This document shows, one piece after another, positions 18,591 through 25,938 of a DNA stretch of 64,000 bases (positions are counted from its first letter, which is position 1; every line of letters begins with the position of its first letter). The translations under genes and the position numbers were made by a program. The notes under the pieces were generated by a model. It did no database searches. It was not told the origin of the DNA and saw only the letters and a program-made list of their open reading frames with translations. Origin of the DNA: Elusimicrobiota bacterium (GTDB taxonomy: Bacteria; Elusimicrobiota; Elusimicrobia; UBA1565; UBA9628); contig JACRDN010000020.1 in assembly GCA_016218575.1 (NCBI GenBank), positions 1-64,000 of the forward strand, in the 5' to 3' direction.

Positions 18591-19562
18591 ATGATAGAAA
18601 CCTGCAATCTCACCAAGGATTACCGCGTGCCGGAGAAGGACCCGGGGCTGGCCGGGGCCTTGAAGTCATTCTTCCATAGGCGCTGGCGGATAACGCGGGC
18701 CGTGGACAACGTTTCCTTCAGGATAGAGGAAGGCGAGCTCGTGGGCTTTTTGGGGGCCAACGGCGCGGGCAAGACCACGACATTGAAAATGCTCTCTGGA
18801 CTGCTTACCCCAAGCTCCGGGAAGGCCACGGCCCTTGGGTACGTCCCCTGGGAGAGAAAATCCAGTTTCCAAAGGCGCTTCTCACTAGTCATGGGCCAAC
18901 GCACCCAGCTTTGGTGGGAAATCCCGGCCCAGGAGACTTTCCGCCTGAATCAGGTGATTTACGGGCTCTCGGAGGGGGAGTATCGGCGCAATTTGGGGGA
19001 GCTCGTGGAGCTTCTCGAGCTCGAGGAATGCCTCTGCGTCCCGGTCAAGAAGCTCTCCCTGGGCCAGCGCATGAGGGCGGAGCTGGCCGCGGCCCTCCTG
19101 CACCGGCCGGCTCTCCTTCTCCTCGACGAGCCCACTTTGGGGCTCGACGTGGTGATGCAGAAGAAAGTGCGCACCTTCATCCGGGAATACAACAAGCGCC
19201 ACAAGGCCACTATCCTTCTCACCAGCCACAACATGGACGACGTGGTCGAGCTCTGCCCGCGGGTGCTCATCATCGAGCGCGGGCGCATACTCTACGACGG
19301 CAGGCTCGACCAGCTCGTGTCCAAGTACGCGGAGCACAAGGTGATCCGCATGGTCTTCGACAAGGAGGTGGCCTTGGCCGACCTTAAGTCCCTGGGCACG
19401 GTCGTGGAGGCGGAAGGCCTCCGGGCCGCGGTCGAGGTGCCGCGCTCCAAGGTCTCCCAGCGCGCCGCCGAGTTCCTCAAATCCTTCCCAGTGGCCGACC
19501 TCACCATAGAGGAGGCCTCCATCGACGATATCGTGCGCAAGATATTCACACATGGCGCCTAA
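18591..19562 (+). CDS. ABC-2 exporter ATP-binding subunit
   Basis: A 323-residue ATPase of the ABC-2 export group, similar to those paired with DUF990/ABC2_membrane_6 permeases. Walker A is GANGAGKTT, the signature LSLGQRMRAELA and Walker B LLLLDEPTLGLD, followed by the H-loop LLTSHNMDD. The MGQRTQLWWEIPAQETF segment is typical of this subgroup. It is followed after 12 bases by two permease genes. The substrate cannot be read from sequence. Confidence 0.92.
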   Translation: MIETCNLTKDYRVPEKDPGLAGALKSFFHRRWRITRAVDNVSFRIEEGELVGFLGANGAGKTTTLKMLSGLLTPSSGKATALGYVPWERKSSFQRRFSLVMGQRTQLWWEIPAQETFRLNQVIYGLSEGEYRRNLGELVELLELEECLCVPVKKLSLGQRMRAELAAALLHRPALLLLDEPTLGLDVVMQKKVRTFIREYNKRHKATILLTSHNMDDVVELCPRVLIIERGRILYDGRLDQLVSKYAEHKVIRMVFDKEVALADLKSLGTVVEAEGLRAAVEVPRSKVSQRAAEFLKSFPVADLTIEEASIDDIVRKIFTHGA

Positions 19563-19574
19563 CATTCATCTCTC

Positions 19575-20369
19575 GTGCTGAAATATTGGACGGCCTATTC
19601 GATCTCTCTGCAGCACGTCCTGCAGAGACGCTCCTCGCTGCTCATGGACCGATTAGGAGGAATCGCCGTGATCGTGAGCCTCTATTACTTCTGGATCGCC
19701 TTGCTGGGCAGCAAGAGCTCGTATCTAGGCTACTCCCGGGAGCAGATGCTGAGCTACGTCCTGGCCATGAATCTCCTGCGCTCCTTCGTCTTCACGGGGC
19801 GGGGTTGGGAGCTCGTGGGCGAAATCTCCTCCGGGCGCATTTCGTCGTACCTCGTGAGGCCCATCAGCTACCATGGCTACAGCCTGGCCCTGGACCTGGC
19901 CCAGAAAACGGTCCACGTGGCCGCGGCCTTCATCGAGATCGGGGTCCTGGTTCTTCTGGTCCGCGCCCCCGTTTATCTGCCCAAAAGCCCAATGGCTTGG
20001 GCCACTTTCGCCGTGGGCGCGGTCCTGTCCTCCTTGGTGTTTTTTTTCCTCGAGTTCATGGTGAGTTCCCTGGCCTTCTGGACCTCAGAGTCGGGAGGAC
20101 CGCTCTTCTGCTTCGAGCTTTTTCTGCAGTTCGCGGCGGGAACATTTTTCCCGCTGGATGTCCTTCCCCTCGGCCTTCAGAAGGCCCTCGCCTTCACCCC
20201 TTTCCCTTATATGGTCTTTCTGCCCATCAATATCTATTTGGAAAGGCTCTCACCGGTCCAGGCCCTGAGAACGCTCGCCTTGCAAGGGCTATGGCTCGCG
20301 ATTTTCTTGAAGGCAAGCTCCGCCTTGTGGAAGCGCGGCCTCCAAAATTACTCCGCGGAGGGCGGTTGA
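19575..20369 (+). CDS. ABC-2 family permease, first subunit
   Basis: A 264-residue membrane protein with about six hydrophobic segments (IAVIVSLYYFWIALLG; AFIEIGVLVLLV; AVGAVLSSLVFFFLEFMV). The family (ABC2_membrane_6/DUF990-like) forms heterodimeric exporters with a second permease. The start is GTG at 19575. The 3' end overlaps the next permease as TTGA. Confidence 0.85.
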   Translation: MLKYWTAYSISLQHVLQRRSSLLMDRLGGIAVIVSLYYFWIALLGSKSSYLGYSREQMLSYVLAMNLLRSFVFTGRGWELVGEISSGRISSYLVRPISYHGYSLALDLAQKTVHVAAAFIEIGVLVLLVRAPVYLPKSPMAWATFAVGAVLSSLVFFFLEFMVSSLAFWTSESGGPLFCFELFLQFAAGTFFPLDVLPLGLQKALAFTPFPYMVFLPINIYLERLSPVQALRTLALQGLWLAIFLKASSALWKRGLQNYSAEGG

Positions 20370-21163
20370 GAGGGAACCTCCGCTTCTATATGGCCGTTTG
20401 GCTGCGCATAGCCTCCATGAGCCTGCAGGGGCAGCTCGCCTATGCCCTGGGCTCGGTGGGTTTTCTCCTGGGCAAGCTCGTGCGCTTCGCGTTTTTCTTC
20501 GCCTTCGTGGCCGCGGTCTTCCAGCATACCGACACTTTGGCGGGGTATTCCTTGGTGGAGATGGCGCTGTTCTTTCTCACCTTCAACATCGTGGACATCG
20601 CGGCCCAGATATTCTTCCGCGGGATCTACGGAGCCAGGCGCGCGGTGACCGATGGGGACTTCGACTTCTACCTCATACAGCCCTGCTCTCCCCTGTTCCG
20701 TCTCCTTTTCGGTACGGTGGACTTCCTCGACATCGCGCTCACCGTCCCGGTCCTGGCCATGATGGGAGCGGTCTTGGCGCGGCTTCCGGCCGGCATCGGG
20801 ATGGGCCGCTACGTCCTTTACGCGCTTCTCACGGCCAACGGCATAGGCATCGCCATGGCGATCCATGTCCTCGTGGCGGCCCTGGCCGTGCGCACCCAGG
20901 AGCTGGAGAACACCATCTGGATTTACCGCGACATCATGTTCATGGGAAAATTCCCCACGGACATCTACGGCGCCGCCGCGCGCCTGGTGCTGACGACGGC
21001 GCTTCCCATCGCGGTCATGGTCACCTTCCCGGCCAAGGCCCTCTTAGGCCTCCTGGAATCCCGCTGGACCGCCTACGCCTTCGCTCTCTGCGCCGTCTCC
21101 CTGGCCGCCAGCCGCTGGTTCTGGCTCGACTCGGTCAAGCGCTACACCTCATCCTCGAGCTGA
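20366..21163 (+). CDS. ABC-2 family permease, second subunit (TTG start)
   Basis: A 265-residue permease with six hydrophobic segments (LGKLVRFAFFFAFVAAVF; LVEMALFFLTFNIVDIAAQ; IALTVPVLAMMGAVLA). The TTG at 20366 is preferred because GGAGGG lies just upstream and the TTG overlaps the previous stop as TTGA. It gives MRGNLRFYMAVWLRIASMSL, like the N-termini of relatives. The ATG at 20390 is the alternative. It completes an exporter with the two preceding genes. Confidence 0.82.
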   Translation: MRGNLRFYMAVWLRIASMSLQGQLAYALGSVGFLLGKLVRFAFFFAFVAAVFQHTDTLAGYSLVEMALFFLTFNIVDIAAQIFFRGIYGARRAVTDGDFDFYLIQPCSPLFRLLFGTVDFLDIALTVPVLAMMGAVLARLPAGIGMGRYVLYALLTANGIGIAMAIHVLVAALAVRTQELENTIWIYRDIMFMGKFPTDIYGAAARLVLTTALPIAVMVTFPAKALLGLLESRWTAYAFALCAVSLAASRWFWLDSVKRYTSSSS

Positions 21164-21790
21164 TTCGGGCGCTAGGAAGCGTCCGCCCAGGCAGTAGTAG
21201 ACGGTCTTGAATATCTCGAGAATGGCCGATCGGGCCATGCCCTGGTCCTTCCACCAACAACGGGAAAACGATTCGTAAGGGGTCGCCGCGACGCGGACCG
21301 TGGCGCCTTCGAGGACGTCCGATAAAATCCTGCGGCTGCGCCGGGCATGGTAGCGAGAAGTCACGACCAGCACCCGCTTGCCGCGAGTCGCCGCGGCCCG
21401 GCGCAGGGCCAGGGCCTCGTCCACCGTGCTCACGACCCGATTGCCGTAGAAGTGTATCCTGTCCGCGGGAACCCCGCGGGCAAGCAGGATTTTCCTGTTG
21501 ATGTCCTCTTCAAAAGGAAGGGAAATGCCCACGCTCTTGAGCAAGGGCTCTTCTTGGCCGGGATCTGGCCGGGATATCCAGACCTCGGGAGCGTAGCCCT
21601 TCTTGTAAAGCTCTGCGCCGTAGAAGGGCCTGGCGAATCCCCCCGCCAGGATCACCATAAGGTCGCTGGGCTGGGGGTCGTCCGAATAGTCTATCCACCA
21701 GCCCACGCCGAGGAGGGCGGCGCCCGCGCACAAAGACAGGGCCGCGAGCCCGGCCATGACCCTCTTGAGCCAGCGCCTCGCGGTTTTCAC
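21149..21790 (-). CDS. YdcF/ElyC-like DUF218 membrane protein
   Basis: A 213-residue protein with one N-terminal membrane anchor (VMAGLAALSLCAGAALLGVGWWI) and a DUF218 domain (DLMVILAGGF..., NRVVSTVDEALALRRAAA, RVLVVTSRYHARRSRRI). DUF218 proteins such as ElyC/SanA are linked to envelope biogenesis, but the reaction is not established. It is convergent with the ABC exporter, overlapping it by 15 bases. Confidence 0.85.
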   Translation of the reverse strand: MKTARRWLKRVMAGLAALSLCAGAALLGVGWWIDYSDDPQPSDLMVILAGGFARPFYGAELYKKGYAPEVWISRPDPGQEEPLLKSVGISLPFEEDINRKILLARGVPADRIHFYGNRVVSTVDEALALRRAAATRGKRVLVVTSRYHARRSRRILSDVLEGATVRVAATPYESFSRCWWKDQGMARSAILEIFKTVYYCLGGRFLAPESARG

Positions 21791-21829
21791 TTGGGAAACG
21801 GGTTGATTTTCGGCGGGGGATGTTGTTTA

Positions 21830-22048
21830 ATGAAATTGAATCTCAATAAGATGCTGGGGTCAAAATCCAAGATCGTCTGCGCATGCCTCAATGTCAATGA
21901 GGCTCAGATCCTCGAGGCCATCCACGCCCGGCGGATCAAAACGGTCAAGGACATCATCGCCTACACCTCGGCGGGGGAGGGCTGCACGGCCTGCCATCCC
22001 ATCCTAAAGGAATACCTGGAGCGCGAACTGCCGCGCGCCAATCCCTAG
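21830..22048 (+). CDS. bacterioferritin-associated ferredoxin-like protein (Bfd-type [2Fe-2S])
   Basis: A 72-residue protein with the BFD-like [2Fe-2S] motif: CAC (Cys17, Cys19) and CTAC (Cys52, Cys55), spaced as in Bfd and the central domain of NifU. Bfd reduces bacterioferritin to release stored iron. A bacterioferritin gene lies directly opposite and convergent, which supports this role. ATG 21830 has GGGGGA upstream; ATG 21851 is a possible alternative start. Confidence 0.85.
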   Translation: MKLNLNKMLGSKSKIVCACLNVNEAQILEAIHARRIKTVKDIIAYTSAGEGCTACHPILKEYLERELPRANP

Positions 22049-22067
22049 CCTGAATAATTCAGGCTAG
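22045..22067. terminator. shared bfd/bfr terminator containing both stop codons
   Basis: A 10-bp perfect stem, CTAGCCTGAA / TTCAGGCTAG, with a 3-base loop, is followed on the plus strand by seven T (22071-22077), a good intrinsic terminator for bfd. The outer CTAG on each side supplies the TAG stop of bfd (22046-22048) and, on the other strand, of bfr (22066-22064). Confidence 0.85.
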
Positions 22068-22546
22068 CCCTTTTTTTCCTCCCCCAACTGCTCGGATAGA
22101 TAGTTGGCCAGGCCGATCTCCCCGATCACGTGCAGCTGGGACTCGAGCCAATCCACGTGCTCCTCGGATTCCTCGAGGATATGCTCTAAAATCTCGCGGC
22201 TGCCTCCATCCTTGAGCTTGGCGCAGAGGTCGATGGCCTCGTTGTACGACTTGACACCCCCGATCTCGAGCTTCAAGTCGTTCTCGAATTGCCGTTTGAC
22301 GTCGGTGCCCACGCGGATCACGTCGTAGCGGGCGATGTTGGGCACGCCCTCCAGGAATAGGACGCGGTCTATGAGCTTCTCGGCGTGGCGCATCTCCTCC
22401 AAGGACTCGTCGAAATGCTTCTTGGCGAGCTTGTGGTAGCCCCAGTTGCGGCACATCTTGGATTGGACGAAATACTGGTTGATCGCCGTCAGCTCTATGG
22501 TCAAAGCCTTGTTCAAAGCCTCGATGATCTTGGAATCGCCTTTCAT
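22064..22546 (-). CDS. bfr: bacterioferritin
   Basis: A 160-residue bacterioferritin. Ferroxidase ligands match E. coli numbering: Glu18, Glu51 and His54, with heme ligand Met52 in ESLEEMRHAEKLIDR. The second half keeps the Glu and His of HILEESEEHVDW. It stores iron as a 24-mer. The start MKGDSKIIEAL (22546) fits the family; longer in-frame starts add non-homologous residues. It is convergent with bfd. Confidence 0.95.
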   Translation of the reverse strand: MKGDSKIIEALNKALTIELTAINQYFVQSKMCRNWGYHKLAKKHFDESLEEMRHAEKLIDRVLFLEGVPNIARYDVIRVGTDVKRQFENDLKLEIGGVKSYNEAIDLCAKLKDGGSREILEHILEESEEHVDWLESQLHVIGEIGLANYLSEQLGEEKKG

Positions 22547-22577
22547 GAATGACCCCGCTCTTCTGATTAATATTCTA

Positions 22578-22606
22578 AGGCTGGATATATTAACATTTTC
22601 CAGCCT
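22578..22606 (-). promoter_or_regulatory. inverted repeat upstream of bfr
   Basis: AGGCTGGA (22578-22585) and TCCAGCCT (22599-22606) form 8-bp arms around a 13-base AT-rich loop, 32 bases upstream of the bfr start and 23 bases after the symporter stop. There is no T-run after it, so it is a weak terminator candidate. It could be an operator or a leader structure. It does not resemble a Fur box. Confidence 0.35.
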
Positions 22607-22628
22607 AAACACCGCAAGAACCCCAGGT

Positions 22629-24137
22629 TTAGTCCCGGTGCTTGTCCAACAGGGGCGCCAAAGCCCAACTGAGACCGAAGGTGCCCGCCGTGCCCAGGAT
22701 CACGAGCCAGCTCCAGCCCAACGGGAATATCTTGAGCTCGGAGAAATAAAGGAGGGTCGCGTTGACCCCCGCCATGATGAGCATCGAGGCCACGTTCGCC
22801 TTGTTGGCGCGCAGGTCCGTCAGAAGCCCGAATAGGAACACCCCGAGAAGGGAGCCGAAGGTCACCCCCCCGATCTTGAAGGCAAGCCATAGGATGCGGT
22901 CGAAGAAGCTGAAGAAATAGGCGATGGCCCCAAGCATGACGGCGAAGGCGGCCACGGCGAGGCGGGAGACGCGCAGGTAATGTCTTTGGTTGGCCTGGGG
23001 CTTGAACAGCGGCTTGTATATGTCGGTCACGAAAACAGCCGTGAGCGAGGCCAAGGGGGAGTCTATAGAGGCCATGACGATCGCGGCCAGGACCAGGCCC
23101 CTCAATATCTCTGGCATGCTCGTGGCCGCGAAGTGGGGAAAAATCTTGTCGAGCTTCTCCGGGAGAGCCATTCCGGGGTTGAGCTGATAAAAGACGAAAA
23201 GTCCAGTGCCCACCGCCATGTAGAGGATGAGCACGAAGAAGCTCCCGAATATGCTCAGCACCATGGTCTTCTGGCTTTCGACCCGGGTCTCAACGGTCAG
23301 GAGCTTCTGCATCATCTCGTGGTCCGTCCCGAAGGCGGCCATGGAGCCGAAGAAGCCGTTCAAGATCGCGACCCAGATGATGTTGGGGTCCGAGAAGAAT
23401 TTATGGATGAACCCCTCCTCCCCCAAGGACGGCCCCCAGTTCACTATGTCGAGCTTCCCGGCCTGCCCAGCCACCTGGAGGACCGCGTCCATGCCGCCGT
23501 CTATACGGGAGTAGACGTAGCCCAGGGCCGCCAACCCCGCCGCGATGAAGGTCAAGGCCTGAAGGACGTTGGTCCAGACCACGGCCTTGATGCCGCCGTA
23601 GCCGATGTAGACCACTCCGATTAAGGAGAACAAGGCGATGACGGGAACGATATGCCAGCCCAGCAGCACGCTCACGGCCAGGCAAGCCGCCATGAGCCTC
23701 ACCCCCGAGGCCAGCAGGCGGGTCGCGAAAAAGAAGCAGGTAGCCGTGTACTGCGTGTGTCGCCCGAAGCGGTGGCGCAGGAATTCGTAGATCGTGGTGC
23801 ATTTATATTGGTAGAACGCCGGGATGAAGAGGAACGCGATGAATATCCTGGCCAAGGCCGAGCCGATAAAGAATTGGGCGTAGTTCCAATTCTCCCGGTA
23901 GGCCGTGGCGGGCACCCCGATGATGGTCATGGCCGAGATCTCGGTGGCGACGAAGGAAAGGCAGGCCACCCACCAGGGAATGGCCCGTCCGCCCAGGAAG
24001 AAATCCTCGGTGCTCTCCTCCTTGCGGCCGAAATACCAGCCCATCAAGAACATAACGGCCAGAATGGACGCAAGCACCGTGAAATCAGCGACAGAGAGGT
24101 TGGTCTGCCCCGAGAACCAGCGCGTCATTTCTTCCAT
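22629..24137 (-). CDS. sodium:solute symporter (SSS family)
   Basis: A 502-residue transporter with about 13 membrane segments. The family core is clear: WYFGRKEESTEDFFLGGRAIPWWVACLSF, the FATRLLASGVRL segment and GTDHEMMQKLLTVET, which corresponds to the conserved GTDQ...Q motif of SSS proteins. It starts 22 bases after the GH3 gene, so it may import a sugar linked to that enzyme, for example an amino sugar; this is inferred from position only. Confidence 0.92.
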   Translation of the reverse strand: MEEMTRWFSGQTNLSVADFTVLASILAVMFLMGWYFGRKEESTEDFFLGGRAIPWWVACLSFVATEISAMTIIGVPATAYRENWNYAQFFIGSALARIFIAFLFIPAFYQYKCTTIYEFLRHRFGRHTQYTATCFFFATRLLASGVRLMAACLAVSVLLGWHIVPVIALFSLIGVVYIGYGGIKAVVWTNVLQALTFIAAGLAALGYVYSRIDGGMDAVLQVAGQAGKLDIVNWGPSLGEEGFIHKFFSDPNIIWVAILNGFFGSMAAFGTDHEMMQKLLTVETRVESQKTMVLSIFGSFFVLILYMAVGTGLFVFYQLNPGMALPEKLDKIFPHFAATSMPEILRGLVLAAIVMASIDSPLASLTAVFVTDIYKPLFKPQANQRHYLRVSRLAVAAFAVMLGAIAYFFSFFDRILWLAFKIGGVTFGSLLGVFLFGLLTDLRANKANVASMLIMAGVNATLLYFSELKIFPLGWSWLVILGTAGTFGLSWALAPLLDKHRD

Positions 24138-24159
24138 AAAGTCCGCGGCCGGGATTCGC

Positions 24160-25656
24160 CTAGAACGGCATGCGGCCCGACACCTCCACTCGCCCCAGCA
24201 GGGCCTTGGCAGCGGCCTTCTGGGCCGGGCTGTTCTTCGAGAAGGCGCAAAGCCCCGCAGCCTTTAGGGTCTGGAACACGAAGGGACTGCCGAAGGAAAC
24301 CACCCGGGCCCGGGGAAAACGGCCAAGCATGGATTGAATGCGGGCGATTTCCCCGCGGCCGTAGACGATCCTTCCGGTGTAGGCCCTGGGGCCGAGGAAG
24401 GAACCGACCACCAAAACGTCCTCTGGCTCGGCCCCTTGGTCCGGCCGAACCGGGCTCACCCGGGCCCCGGCTTGCGCGAGCTCTTTCGTAAAATCCTTGC
24501 CGAGCCAGTCCTTGGGATTCTCCTCCTCGGGCTCCCAATACCTGATCTGCGCGCCGGCCGTCAGGGGCTTGGGGCCCGCCGACCAGGCCAGGCAGGCCTC
24601 AGCCATCTTCCGGGCTATCTCACAATTCTTGGGCGAGCCCACTAGACTCAACGCATCTCCGGATGAGTCTCGGGGCCGCTCCGCGGCCGCGGAGCGGCCC
24701 ACGGCATATCGCTCCCGGACCTCGACCAAGCGCCCGCAGGCCGCGGCCGCGGCCGCGGCGAGTCGGGAATCCTCCTCCACTGCTGAAAAGAGCGCGGCGA
24801 CCAGGTCTCGGGGCTTTGCCGGAACCAGGAGGATGTCGGAGCCTCCCATGAGAGCCAGGCGCGCGGCCCGCGTCTCCTCGAAATGACCGGCCACGGCCTG
24901 CATGTTCAAAGCGTCCGTACACACCAAGCCCTTAAAGCCCAGCTTCTGGCGCAAGGTCTTTTCCACGTCCGAGGAAAGGGAATAGGGCAGATCCTTGTCC
25001 TTCTCCAAGGCCGGCACGCTCAAATGTCCGGTCATCACGGAGTCCCCCTCCTCGGCTAAATTCTGGAAGGGAACGAGCTCCCGCTGGGATAGAGTCGAGC
25101 GCGGCACCTCAAGAATGGGCAGCTCCAGGTGCGAGTCCTTGATAGTCTCCCCATGGCCGGGAAAATGCTTGAGGCAGGAAAGGGCCCCGCCCGCGTGCAG
25201 GCCCTTGATGTAGGCCCGGGCTAATCTCGTGACCGTGGCCGGATCGCTCGAGAACGAGCGCGTGTTGACGATGGGATTCTTGGGCTCGGTCGCCAGGTCC
25301 ACGACCGGCGCGAAAACCCAGCGCACGCCCAAGGCCACGGACTCGGCGGCCGTGATGGCGCCCTTTTGGTAGGCCAGGCTCTCGGAGTTGGCCGCGCCCA
25401 AGCCCATGTTGGCGGAGAGGGCCGTGCCTCCGGGGCACTGAGAGGCCACGCCGTCCTCGTAATCGGCGCAGAAGAGAAGAGGCGTCCGGGCCTTGGCCTG
25501 GAGCGTTCGGGTAAAGCGCGCCACCTCGACGACCTCTCCGCCGTAAAGGCAGAAGCCTCCCACCCCCAGCTCGACCAGCTTCAGGGCCTCGTCAGGGTCG
25601 TCCAGGCCGAATTTAAAGCCTGGAAACACGAGCTCCGCAGGATTCACGGAAGCCAT
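24160..25656 (-). CDS. GH3 beta-N-acetylhexosaminidase (NagZ-like)
   Basis: A 498-residue cytoplasmic GH3 enzyme. The NagZ signature is present: CLKHFPGHGETIKDSHLELP includes the general acid/base Asp-His dyad, and GLVCTDALNMQAVAG holds the nucleophile Asp. NagZ removes GlcNAc from recycled muropeptides; murQ is encoded 7 kb away. The catalytic domain ends near residue 320. The linker after it (RSAAAERPR) is encoded by a 28-bp perfect palindrome (24673-24700). The C-terminal part resembles the second GH3 domain. An SSS transporter follows. Confidence 0.9.
   Translation of the reverse strand: MASVNPAELVFPGFKFGLDDPDEALKLVELGVGGFCLYGGEVVEVARFTRTLQAKARTPLLFCADYEDGVASQCPGGTALSANMGLGAANSESLAYQKGAITAAESVALGVRWVFAPVVDLATEPKNPIVNTRSFSSDPATVTRLARAYIKGLHAGGALSCLKHFPGHGETIKDSHLELPILEVPRSTLSQRELVPFQNLAEEGDSVMTGHLSVPALEKDKDLPYSLSSDVEKTLRQKLGFKGLVCTDALNMQAVAGHFEETRAARLALMGGSDILLVPAKPRDLVAALFSAVEEDSRLAAAAAAACGRLVEVRERYAVGRSAAAERPRDSSGDALSLVGSPKNCEIARKMAEACLAWSAGPKPLTAGAQIRYWEPEEENPKDWLGKDFTKELAQAGARVSPVRPDQGAEPEDVLVVGSFLGPRAYTGRIVYGRGEIARIQSMLGRFPRARVVSFGSPFVFQTLKAAGLCAFSKNSPAQKAAAKALLGRVEVSGRMPF
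24673..24700. repeat. 28-bp perfect palindrome inside the GH3 gene
   Basis: GGGCCGCTCCGCGG is followed at once by its exact reverse complement, with no loop. It encodes the linker GRSAAAERPR between the two domains of the GH3 enzyme. A second palindrome of 20 bp, made of GGCCGC units, lies about 50 bases further on. Confidence 0.85.
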
Positions 25657-25938
25657 TATGGCATTTTCTAGCGGCGGGTAAAGAGGTCCCGCCCCTGCGC
25701 AGGGGCGGGGCCGGTCAGTGGCAGGGAGGGCCTACCCGGGGCATGCCCCTTTGGCCCTGGTAAAAGGCAGCCTGGCGCAACATTTATATAATACATGGCT
25801 TCCATAATACCCCTGGGCTGCGGACCAGCAATCGGGTAGCGTCCGTAGTTATCCACAAAACTTTCCCAGGAAATTTTTGTGGATAACTACCGCTCCTGAT
25901 TTCTAGACCATGCGATCATTGGCGCGACGACGCGAGCT
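25657..25938. promoter_or_regulatory. divergent spacer with two palindromes
   Basis: This 282-bp spacer separates the GH3 gene (minus) and the 25939 gene (plus). It holds a 22-bp perfect palindrome (25688-25709, CCCGCCCCTGC and its complement) and the 46-bp DnaA-box palindrome at 25845-25890. An AT-rich block, ATTTATATAATACATGG, lies near 25781. No firm promoter assignment can be made. Confidence 0.55.
25845..25890. repeat. 46-bp palindrome with two inverted DnaA boxes
   Basis: The outer arms of 16 bp are perfect (25845-25860 and 25875-25890). The 14-base centre pairs too, except one mismatch and a 2-base loop. Each arm contains the exact DnaA consensus TTATCCACA (25849-25857; reverse 25886-25878). 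There is no T-run on either side. No dnaA, dnaN or AT-rich unwinding region is adjacent, so this is more likely a DnaA-binding regulatory site than a complete origin. Confidence 0.7.

Noticed and set aside
22578-22606. Intrinsic terminator of the sodium symporter
   Set aside because: Stem of only 8 bp with a 13-base loop and no T-run on the minus strand; kept only as a possible regulatory inverted repeat.
24740-24765. GGCCGC repeats as a possible NotI-like element
   Set aside because: Short GC-run in an Ala-coding stretch; simple composition suffices, although it adds to the palindrome count.
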